Source: Micavibrio sp. UBA2638
Lineage (GTDB): Bacteria > Pseudomonadota > Alphaproteobacteria > Micavibrionales > Micavibrionaceae
NCBI GenBank assembly: GCA_002359735.1
Contig: DENS01000003.1
Coordinates: forward strand, 200,317-264,316
Length of the DNA stretch: 64,000 nt
Reading direction: 5' to 3'
Each line of letters opens with the position of its first letter. The stretch's first letter is position 1. Under the pieces are notes generated by a model. It had not been told where the DNA came from, did no database searches, and worked only from the letters and a program-made list of their open reading frames with translations. Below are positions 52,814-60,344 of this stretch, in pieces. Position numbers and translations under genes: made by a program.

Positions 52814-52874
52814 CTATTCAAACCCTTTTACCATGTCACACATATATGCATTTTAATATTCGCCTTATTCACCA

Positions 52875-54260
52875 TTACGGGGCCACAATTTCACCTGATG
52901 CATCAATCGCATTCAGCTGATTTTCAACTTTATCCTGTAAATCCATTACCGCCAGCTCTAATAAAACCGAAAGTGACGCTTCGCTGCGCAAGTAACTTTC
53001 CAGCATATCAAATTTCTGCATTAATCCGATGGCTTGCAAAGCAACGCCTTTTCTTAATACATTGGCCGGTTTATCAATCAAGTTGGTGTAAAATTTTGGA
53101 TTTTGTGGCCATTTTTTTGTCATGACCCCCATTTGTGCGTAATAACTGGGATCAGTGCCCAACAGCTCCAGAATTTCGGCCTGGGCGGCGGCGGCATTGG
53201 TCGGGTCCGCCGGGTCAACGATACCCAAATCCTGCAACATCGCGATCAAATAATCACGCGATCCGGCTGTTCCGGTTGACTTCATACCCACAATGGCATC
53301 AAAAGAGGCCTGCGCCACCGAGCGCTTCGCGACCAAAGAACGCACATCCATATAAGCCTTTTGAATATCGGTCAGCCCCGCCTTGATGCTGCCGTCACTG
53401 GGCGGCGCCAAATCTGCCGCGGCCGGGCGGACAAAAACATCATGGGCGTATAAATTACTGGCCAGCGCAAAGACGTGGCGCTCATCCTGCGTGAGGGTAT
53501 TATCTGTCAGGTCAACATCCACCGTCCAGGGAAAATCAACCGTGCGCGTATAATCAATATCCATATTGAACCGCTGGCGCAGCAAGGCCGAATCCGGAGA
53601 CGGGCCGACTGGCGGCATCATCCCGCGGCACATTTGCCACAACCCGTTATTATGATCACGCGGGTTACAATAGACCCCTTTAAATTGAAGCAAGCGCCCC
53701 TCTTTATCCAAACCGGGGCCATACATCGCACTGGTATTGGGCGTACCCAACTGACGGCCGATTGAACGCTGCCCTAACACTACGGCAGCAATTTCACCGC
53801 GCCGCTCCGATGCCGCAAGACTTTTCACCGCACTCCCAAATTCACACATGCCGACACTGGGGTGATAATCCTTGTGCGCCCGCGCCTGCAGTTTTTGCAA
53901 TAGACGTTGCGTTTCCATTTGGTGTTTTGCATCCAGAAAAGACCCAAAAATCTGGACCTGTGACATTGCCACAACCGTCAATTGTTCGGCCATAAGCATC
54001 ATGGCCGGCAAAATATTGTCTTCAAACAGAACGGAAATCATCCAGGTTTCCAACGCATTGAATTCCGCATCCAGCTGATTATTAACCACACTGACCGTGG
54101 AAGACGGGCCAGAAAACCATTGCGGGGTATCAACGGCCAGAATCACGCTATCGTAACAACGGCAACATTGCGCTTTAGCCCCGCTGATACCCGAGACCAT
54201 GAACAAAGCCGTCATAAAAATAATGGCGCAATTTTTATATTTCATTATCTTTCCAAACAT
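52875..54260 (-). CDS. Cassette paralogue 2: exported protein of the unknown four-gene family
   Basis: 461 residues with a signal peptide (NCAIIFMTALFMVSGISGAKA) and an early CCRC cluster in the mature part. The shared body follows: LMAEQLTVVAMSQVQIFGSF, HKDYHPSVGMCEFGSAVKSL, YCNPRDHNN with LWQMC, MDIDY, VDVDLTDNTLTQDER, ALASNLYAH, VAQASFDAIVGMKSTGTAGS, DPSYYAQMGVMTKKWPQNP and LIDKPANVLRKG. The C-terminus is a helix rich in E/L/S. The first ATG (54260) follows GAGGCAAG; an ATG five codons later is also possible. Function unknown. Confidence 0.7.
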   Translation of the reverse strand: MFGKIMKYKNCAIIFMTALFMVSGISGAKAQCCRCYDSVILAVDTPQWFSGPSSTVSVVNNQLDAEFNALETWMISVLFEDNILPAMMLMAEQLTVVAMSQVQIFGSFLDAKHQMETQRLLQKLQARAHKDYHPSVGMCEFGSAVKSLAASERRGEIAAVVLGQRSIGRQLGTPNTSAMYGPGLDKEGRLLQFKGVYCNPRDHNNGLWQMCRGMMPPVGPSPDSALLRQRFNMDIDYTRTVDFPWTVDVDLTDNTLTQDERHVFALASNLYAHDVFVRPAAADLAPPSDGSIKAGLTDIQKAYMDVRSLVAKRSVAQASFDAIVGMKSTGTAGSRDYLIAMLQDLGIVDPADPTNAAAAQAEILELLGTDPSYYAQMGVMTKKWPQNPKFYTNLIDKPANVLRKGVALQAIGLMQKFDMLESYLRSEASLSVLLELAVMDLQDKVENQLNAIDASGEIVAP

Positions 54261-54272
54261 TTGCTTGCCTCG

Positions 54273-55661
54273 TTATTCTCCTAAATACACAAAATTTCTA
54301 AATTCTTCTTCTTTATCATCTTCCAGATATGAAGACAGCAAAACCGACAACAACATTTCATGCCGTAATTCACTTTCATAAATAGCACGGTCCAGCATCA
54401 GCTCAATCGCATTAACCGCGGCCTGCTTACGTTTCACGTTCATCGGCTTATCAAGAAGGTCGGTAAAAAAGTCCGTATTTTGGAACATTTTCTTACCCAC
54501 CGCCTCTAACTGGGCATAGTAACTTGGATTTTCACCAAAGATCTCTTCTATCTCCGTTACATTCATTCCCAGATCCCGCACCAATGCGTGGAAAAACGGC
54601 GGCGAATTTCCACCGGCGCTACCGACAGCTTTCATCGCCACCAATGCGTTGAACGAATTTTGCGCCACATTTCTTTTTGCAATCACAGACCGAAGTTGCA
54701 GATAAAGATGCTGCACGCTGCTTCGGCTCATAAATCTAATCATACCCGGCGGCGGCTCATGACCATATAAATTCTTGGCCAGTGAAATAACATCTGCCTC
54801 GTCCTCCGTGAAATTATTGTCATTGAAATTCACATCCAGATAACGGGAAACACCAAGCACGCGCCCAAAATCAATATCCTTGTTCATACGCTCTGCATTG
54901 GCCGCCCCAGTGCCACAGACATCGACAAGACCGCTGGTTCCACCGCGCCAATTGTTATCGCGGGGGTCACAATACTGCGTCACAAACATATCCCAGCGCG
55001 CGCGCCAATCCTTTGACCCATCACCGCTTACGGCTGAATTATTGCTATTGCCCAGATTGCGGCTCAGACCGATCTGATTAAGCGAGGCCTGATTGGCCAT
55101 CGCCAGACTTTCCGAACTGGATAGACTGCGAACATTTGTCCCGAAATAACAAAAACTGTCACTGGGCTGGTAATCCTTGGCCGCCTCATTTTGTAACTCA
55201 TTGAACAACAGCTGGGTTTCCAGCTGTAATTTCGCGTCATAGAATTCCCCGACAATCATCATCTGATACATGGCCACATTCGACATCTGCTCGGCCATCA
55301 ACATCAACGTTTTCGGCCACAGATTAAAAATGTAATCACGCACAAACCATTCACGGTGCAGGTGAAATTGTTCCCGCATATGACGCAGTATATCGGTTTC
55401 GCCATCTTCATGGTTTTGAACAACGTTAAATGGTGCCAAACCATTTGTTTTTGCCAAAAATGTATCAATACAGTTGCAGGTGCCAATGCCCGATAGATCC
55501 TGCGCAATATGGGGCGGCGAGCCACAATAATCAAACAAAGAACCATGGGCCATACCGGACACAGAATACCCGGCCAATGCAAACGCGGCAAAACAGACGC
55601 AAACTATATTTTGCACCACTTTGTTGTGAAGATATGGCTTGAACTTACTTAACACCGCCAT
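54273..55661 (-). CDS. Cassette paralogue 3: exported protein of the unknown four-gene family
   Basis: 462 residues. A hydrophobic N-terminal segment (NIVCVCFAAFALAGYSVSG) is followed by a Cys-rich stretch (DYCGSPPHI, GTCNCIDTF). The shared family body starts near LMLMAEQMSNVAMYQMMIVG: AAKDYQPSDSFCYFGTNVRS (Cys171-172 region), YCDPRDNN, MNKDIDFGRV, FTEDEADVISLAKNLYGHE, NPSYYAQLEAVGKKMFQN, LLDKPMNVKRK and YESELRHEMLLSVLL. The ATG at 55661 shares its A with the stop of paralogue 4 (TGATG), so translation is tightly coupled. Function unknown. Confidence 0.7.
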   Translation of the reverse strand: MAVLSKFKPYLHNKVVQNIVCVCFAAFALAGYSVSGMAHGSLFDYCGSPPHIAQDLSGIGTCNCIDTFLAKTNGLAPFNVVQNHEDGETDILRHMREQFHLHREWFVRDYIFNLWPKTLMLMAEQMSNVAMYQMMIVGEFYDAKLQLETQLLFNELQNEAAKDYQPSDSFCYFGTNVRSLSSSESLAMANQASLNQIGLSRNLGNSNNSAVSGDGSKDWRARWDMFVTQYCDPRDNNWRGGTSGLVDVCGTGAANAERMNKDIDFGRVLGVSRYLDVNFNDNNFTEDEADVISLAKNLYGHEPPPGMIRFMSRSSVQHLYLQLRSVIAKRNVAQNSFNALVAMKAVGSAGGNSPPFFHALVRDLGMNVTEIEEIFGENPSYYAQLEAVGKKMFQNTDFFTDLLDKPMNVKRKQAAVNAIELMLDRAIYESELRHEMLLSVLLSSYLEDDKEEEFRNFVYLGE

Positions 55662-56995
55662 CACCTGTTCGTTGCCGTTATGGATTCAAATACTGATTCA
55701 ACCTCATCATAGGTTTTTTCCAGCTTTGCCGAAAGCAAGACCGATATCAGCATTTCTTTTCTTAACCGACTTTCATACATTTCCCGTTCAACCATCAAAT
55801 CAATGGCGCGCATGGCAACCGATGTTCTGCCGACATTTTCCGGTTTATCGTATAAATTGGCATAAAAGCTCTGGTCCTGATACACACGCTTGGCCAAAAT
55901 CTCCAGCTGCGCAAGATAACTTGGATTTTCACCGATAAGCTCTTCTATCTCCAATGGATCGGTCAGCCCCAAATTGTGTAAAATTGCGGCCATATATTCT
56001 GTTGTATTATTCGCCCCGGGGGCGGGCCCCGAAGATGTCCCTGACGACTTCAAGCCCACAATGGTATTAAAGGAATTCTGGGCAACATTGCGTTTTGCGG
56101 CCACGGCCCGCTGGTCATAGAAAAATTCCTGCACGCTTTTACGGGTCAGAAACGGTGTGGAATTACTAGGCGCTTTATGGCCATAAATATTTCGCGAAAG
56201 AGCAATAATGTCATGTTCATCATCTGTGGAAACCCCATCGGTAAAATCAACATCAATCGTCCGCGGATAATCGACAAAACGGCCATATTGCACATCGGCA
56301 TTGGCACGCGCACTGCTTTTACTGGTTGCACAAGCCGGTTGCAGACCCGAAATCGTTGGATTGGCAGGGGCCCAGTTATTATTAAACACCTGACAATTAT
56401 TGGCGACGAAATAATTCCAACGGGCGCGGGCATCGTTACCGCCTGCGCTCCCCTGGCTGCTTTCACCCATAAGGCGATTCATTGACGCCTTGTTTAAGGC
56501 CATCTTGTTATAAATACCCTTGTTCTGGGATGCCGATAGGCTACGAATATTAGTGCCAAAGTAACAGAATGTATCGCTTGGCTGGTAATCCTTGATTGCC
56601 TGGACCTGCAATTCCTGAAATAAACGCTGCGTGTCCAGTTGTATTTTTGCATCCATGAGCGCGCCCACCGCAAACATTTGATACATGCCGACGGCCGATA
56701 ATTGCTCGGTCATCATCATCATGGCGCGCAAGACATTATCGGTAAAAAACGTTTCAATCAGCCAGTCTCTATACTGGCCGAAACGGTTGGACATATGGCC
56801 GGCCATTAAACTTTCACCGGCGCTATGGTTCCCCAAAACCGTCAAAATGGATAAAATACAATCAGGTGGCTGGCATTCCACACAATCGGCACGTGCGGGC
56901 CGCGGCTGCGTGCCAAAGACCAGAATCAGCGCAGCAACACAAATAACGTGCCTGACAGAAATACACCTGAGATTGATAATATTTTTTTTCGACAT
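55661..56995 (-). CDS. Cassette paralogue 4: exported protein of the unknown four-gene family (first in operon)
   Basis: 444 residues from the ATG at 56995 (a TTG two codons upstream is possible). The signal peptide (VRHVICVAALILVFGTQPRP) ends before DCVECQPPDC. Shared body: MMMMTEQLSAVGMYQMFAVG, IKDYQPSDTFCYFGTNIRSL, MALNKASMNRLMGES, VDVDFTDGVSTDDEHDIIAL (first residues I-D-V-D-F), ALSRNIYGHK, VAQNSFNTIVGLKSSG, NPSYLAQLEILAKRVYQD, LYDKPENVGRT and YESRLRKEMLISVLLS. First gene after the leader that carries two alternative hairpins. Function unknown; no catalytic motif seen. Confidence 0.7.
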   Translation of the reverse strand: MSKKNIINLRCISVRHVICVAALILVFGTQPRPARADCVECQPPDCILSILTVLGNHSAGESLMAGHMSNRFGQYRDWLIETFFTDNVLRAMMMMTEQLSAVGMYQMFAVGALMDAKIQLDTQRLFQELQVQAIKDYQPSDTFCYFGTNIRSLSASQNKGIYNKMALNKASMNRLMGESSQGSAGGNDARARWNYFVANNCQVFNNNWAPANPTISGLQPACATSKSSARANADVQYGRFVDYPRTIDVDFTDGVSTDDEHDIIALSRNIYGHKAPSNSTPFLTRKSVQEFFYDQRAVAAKRNVAQNSFNTIVGLKSSGTSSGPAPGANNTTEYMAAILHNLGLTDPLEIEELIGENPSYLAQLEILAKRVYQDQSFYANLYDKPENVGRTSVAMRAIDLMVEREMYESRLRKEMLISVLLSAKLEKTYDEVESVFESITATNR

Positions 56996-57090
56996 ATCCA
57001 AAATTTACGCTGCTCTACCGTATATTAATACTATCATAAAGAGTTTTAAAAGACACATTTGATTATCAATCTCATGCAAAAAAACAAATA

Positions 57091-57119
57091 CCCACTTGTT
57101 AAGTGGGCTATATTAGCCC
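57091..57119 (-). promoter_or_regulatory. Two overlapping, mutually exclusive hairpins upstream of the four-gene cassette
   Basis: CCCACTT-GTT-AAGTGGG (57091-57107) and GGGCTA-TAT-TAGCCC (57105-57119) share the GGG at 57105-57107, so only one can form. Read on the minus strand, the second to be transcribed is followed by TATTTGTTTTTTTG (57077-57090), a terminator-like U-run. A TATAAT (57144-57149, minus) lies upstream with a poor -35. This fits a transcriptional attenuator for the cassette, or an insulating terminator if the real start is nearer paralogue 4. Confidence 0.5.
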
Positions 57120-57170
57120 AATATATACGTGTAAATATCACCCATTATATTTAATTATGAATTGACGAAC

Positions 57171-57875
57171 ATGGCAGAAAAGAAAATCAAAATCGCATCA
57201 AACAAGGATCAGAGCGCGGCTGAACCAGCCCCGGCAAAGGACAAGGCTGATGAAGTCAGCGGATTGGGGAATGTCGTTATCCGTAACGAATTTTACCGCG
57301 ACGGCTATCGCAATCTATTGCGCCTGGCTGTTTTACAATCCCTTATTATTCTTGGTCTTGTTGGCGGCATGTATTTCGTTATTCAGGTGCACCAGCCGGA
57401 AAACCGGTATTTCGCGACCACAGAAGATGGGCGTCTGGTGCCCATGGTTGCCTTGAGCGAGCCAAACCTGAGCACGCCGGCCCTGATGTCATGGGTTGCG
57501 CAAGCCGCAACAGAAGTTATGACCTTTGGTTTCAATGATTACAGACGGCGCCTGCAAGAAGCCTCACGTAATTTCACACGCCGCGGGTGGGAGAGTTTTA
57601 CCTCGGCCTTGCAACGATCGCGGATCATTGAGATGGTGGAGGCCAATCAACAAGTGGTCACCGCCGCGCCGCAAGGTGCACCGGTCCTTGAATCAGAAGG
57701 GCAGGTTGCCGGGCGATACCAATGGGTTGTTCAGGTTCCCCTGATTGTTACGTTCCAATCTGGCTCCAGAACCAAAAATGACAGTATGTTGATTTCCGTT
57801 GTTGTCGTTCGCGTGCCTCGATTAGAGACTCCAAACGGTGTTGGTATCGAGCAGTGGATTGCATCACCACGTTAA
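57171..57875 (+). CDS. icmL: T4BSS inner-membrane protein IcmL/DotI
   Basis: IcmL/DotI is a bitopic inner-membrane core protein, VirB8-like in its periplasmic domain. This 234-residue version has a charged N-terminus, IRNEFYRDGYRNLLRLAVLQ just before the TM (SLIILGLVGGMYFVIQV), then the VirB8-like domain with WVAQAATEVMTFGFNDYRR, NFTRRGWESFTSAL and VQVPLIVTF. The ATG at 57171 is chosen; a TTG three codons earlier is possible. Divergent from the cassette; its own terminator separates it from dotH. Confidence 0.93.
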   Translation: MAEKKIKIASNKDQSAAEPAPAKDKADEVSGLGNVVIRNEFYRDGYRNLLRLAVLQSLIILGLVGGMYFVIQVHQPENRYFATTEDGRLVPMVALSEPNLSTPALMSWVAQAATEVMTFGFNDYRRRLQEASRNFTRRGWESFTSALQRSRIIEMVEANQQVVTAAPQGAPVLESEGQVAGRYQWVVQVPLIVTFQSGSRTKNDSMLISVVVVRVPRLETPNGVGIEQWIASPR

Positions 57876-57877
57876 TG

Positions 57878-57908
57878 CCACGGGCCAAGCCGGCCTGTGG
57901 GTTTTTTT
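57878..57908 (+). terminator. Rho-independent terminator after icmL
   Basis: CCACGGGCC (57878-57886) pairs with GGCCTGTGG (57892-57900), a nine-pair stem with one G-U and a five-base loop, followed by TTTTTTT. It implies that icmL has its own transcript end, or that read-through to dotH is tuned. Confidence 0.85.
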
Positions 57909-57994
57909 ATTTTTTATCAACATTGTCTGATGACAGGGGCAAAAAGACAGTTTATCCTATTCGCAATGTTATTTTTACAAATAGATTATTATAA

Positions 57995-59044
57995 ATGACT
58001 CAAGTTACTGGATTCTCATCACTACGCCTTCCGCTTATTTTAAGCGCTGCTTTTTTGCTAAACGGCTTCGCTTCGCCATCTTGGGCGCAAGAGGCTGTGC
58101 CCAACCTTGATAGCCTAGGGTCGGCTGTGCAGGGCGCCAATAGCGGCGATGATATGCCGCCGGGCCCCGAAGGTGACATGTGGGACCTCAATGAAGGCGG
58201 TTTTAATTTCGAAAAAACGCCGCAACAACTGGAGGAGGAAATCCGGTCTCAGGCGTTTGATGCGGCCCTGAAGGGGTTGCTTCCGTTGCGCCCTGAAGAA
58301 ATTCGCCGCCTGCTGGAACGGTTCGACCGGACACAGGAATCTGTTGAAACGCCTATTTATCCGCCTGCAAAACCCTTGAGCGTGGTTGAAACGCTATCCA
58401 TGGACCCCGGCATGCCGCCGACAAAAATCAAAACGGCCATGGGCATCATTACCACCATCAACTTCATTGATGTAACAGGCAGGCCCTGGCCCGTAGAAAA
58501 CATTTCATGGGCCGGTGACTTCGAAGTTATGGACAGTAATGTCGAGGATGATCGTTACACCAACATTATCCGCATAACACCACGAACAGAATATGCGCGC
58601 GGTAACATGTCCATTAACATGGTGGATCTAGATACCCCCATTATCATTACACTGGGCACCGACAAGGATGAGGTGCATTACAGATTTGATGCAACAGTGC
58701 CCGAAAATGGGCCTTTTGCAGAGGTTGCCATTATTGATCGCGGCATCAGTCTTTCTGCAGGCCGGGCCGATTTATCCGGCTTGCTTCAAGGGGTTGTTCC
58801 AAGTTCGGCCAATAGATTAAATGTAAATGGCGTAGATGGCCGCACAAGCGCCTATAGCTACAATGGCATGACCTATTTGCGAACCCCGCTCACCCTATTA
58901 TCACCCGGCTGGAGTAATTCAGTTACATCTGCGGATGGCATGAGGGTTTATGAAATGCAGAGCACGCCTGTTGTACTTTTGTCTGACAAGGGGAAAATGG
59001 TGCGTGCACAGATTTCTGACCGTGAGGAATTATTAAATGAATGA
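57995..59044 (+). CDS. dotH: T4BSS outer-membrane core protein IcmK/DotH
   Basis: 349 residues of the DotH family, a VirB9-like outer-membrane core subunit held by DotC/DotD. Signal peptide (LPLILSAAFLLNGFASPSWA), a helical segment LLPLRPEEIRRLLERFDRTQ (about 95-115), then the conserved domain with TAMGIITTINFIDVTGRPWP, NIIRITPRTEYARGNMSINM and VHYRFDATVPENGP. It overlaps the start of dotG by eight bases. No strong ribosome-binding site is seen before the ATG. Confidence 0.92.
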   Translation: MTQVTGFSSLRLPLILSAAFLLNGFASPSWAQEAVPNLDSLGSAVQGANSGDDMPPGPEGDMWDLNEGGFNFEKTPQQLEEEIRSQAFDAALKGLLPLRPEEIRRLLERFDRTQESVETPIYPPAKPLSVVETLSMDPGMPPTKIKTAMGIITTINFIDVTGRPWPVENISWAGDFEVMDSNVEDDRYTNIIRITPRTEYARGNMSINMVDLDTPIIITLGTDKDEVHYRFDATVPENGPFAEVAIIDRGISLSAGRADLSGLLQGVVPSSANRLNVNGVDGRTSAYSYNGMTYLRTPLTLLSPGWSNSVTSADGMRVYEMQSTPVVLLSDKGKMVRAQISDREELLNE

Positions 59045-60299
59045 TGATCTGGATAATCAGGATTTTGACGACGACGCCTTCGATGAATTCGATGAAGGTG
59101 ATGATGGTGGTGGCACACTGGGCGATCTGGTGCAGTCAAACCCGCTTGTTAAAATCGGCGTTATATTTGGCGCTGCGGCCCTAATATTTGGGACTATCAT
59201 TCTTTTTGGCGGTGAAAAGGAAAAAGAATCATTTTCTAATGTCGGGGCTGCCCCTGACATGACTGTTGCCCCCGGAACCGAAGCCGCATCACCAGCCTAT
59301 GTTGATGCCATTCAGGAAGTAAACCAACGCGAATTGGAAGATGCGCGCCGCACAGGCGAAAGTGCCATTCCTATTCCGATTGAGCCTCCGGTCGGCCGTA
59401 TCGAGGTGGTTGATGAAACCGTGGAGGAAGAAGATCCGTTGCAACGCTGGCGCCGCCTGCAGGATGAACGCCTGCAGCGTGAGATTGAGACTCGTCAGGT
59501 TATCGAACCAACAGCATTGCCGGAAGATAATTCCCACGCCGAAGCTGTAAGTGCAATGGCAGAGGCCATGCAGACACAGATGCAATCCGTTTTGGAGCGT
59601 CAGGGCGGGTATGTTCTGGAACAAAAACAACTTACTGATCCTGAATTTCGTGAAAAACGGGCCGAAAAAGAAGCTGAAAAGATGGCTGCTGCGGCTGAAG
59701 AGGACGAAGATTATGATGAAGAAGAGCCGGAAATTGTTGTTGTTCCGGCCGGCGAAATTGCTTACGCGCAGATTATAACCGAAGCCAATTCCGATATTCC
59801 TGGTCCTGTTTTAGGGCAAATCGTTTCCGGGCCTTTATCCGGTAGTCGTATTTTGGGCGATTTCTCGGTCGAAAATGATTTAATCAGCCTGAAATTTGAT
59901 ACTGTTGTGGTGGACGGCATCTCTTATGATATCAACACCATTGCCCTTGATCCCGCAACAACATTGCCAGGCATGGCAACAGATGTGGATCATCGCTATT
60001 TGCAGCGCGTTATCCTGCCAACAGCGGCAGCCTTCATTGAAGGGGCGGCAGAGGCCGTTGCCGAAACAGGGCGCACAAGCGTTGATGTCAACGGTGAAGT
60101 TGTGGCAACAGAAACAGAAGAAACAGATCTGAAAGAACAGATTGCCACAGGTATTGAAGAGGCCGGTGCGCAAATCGGTGATATTATCGACGAAATGAAC
60201 GAAGATATTGAGCCTCTGGTTATCATAGAGGCCGGAACCCCAATGGGTCTGTTGTTTATTGAGCCAATGACACGGCCAATGAATGAAAATGACTATTAA
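59037..60299 (+). CDS. dotG: T4BSS core protein IcmE/DotG (short form)
   Basis: DotG spans both membranes and lines the central channel; its C-terminus is VirB10-like. This one has 420 residues: an acidic N-terminus, a TM (VKIGVIFGAAALIFGTIILF, about 38-58), a charged linker (about 60-235) and the VirB10 domain, with VPAGEIAYAQIITEANSDIP, GPVLGQIVSGPLSGSRILGD, and VDHRYLQRVILPTAAAFIEG. Legionella DotG is about 1,050 residues because of a long pentapeptide-like repeat region, which is absent here. SD GAGGAA lies in the dotH end. Confidence 0.93.
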   Translation: MNDDLDNQDFDDDAFDEFDEGDDGGGTLGDLVQSNPLVKIGVIFGAAALIFGTIILFGGEKEKESFSNVGAAPDMTVAPGTEAASPAYVDAIQEVNQRELEDARRTGESAIPIPIEPPVGRIEVVDETVEEEDPLQRWRRLQDERLQREIETRQVIEPTALPEDNSHAEAVSAMAEAMQTQMQSVLERQGGYVLEQKQLTDPEFREKRAEKEAEKMAAAAEEDEDYDEEEPEIVVVPAGEIAYAQIITEANSDIPGPVLGQIVSGPLSGSRILGDFSVENDLISLKFDTVVVDGISYDINTIALDPATTLPGMATDVDHRYLQRVILPTAAAFIEGAAEAVAETGRTSVDVNGEVVATETEETDLKEQIATGIEEAGAQIGDIIDEMNEDIEPLVIIEAGTPMGLLFIEPMTRPMNENDY

Positions 60300-60344
60300 G
60301 CATTACTATACAATCAAACACATATAAAACAGACGGTGATCACC

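Noticed and set aside
50897..56995. Naming the four paralogues DotA, IcmX or VirB5-like
   Set aside because: DotA should be strongly polytopic, which these are not. Similarity to IcmX or VirB5 is only in general terms (exported, helical, a few Cys); no shared motif can be shown by eye.
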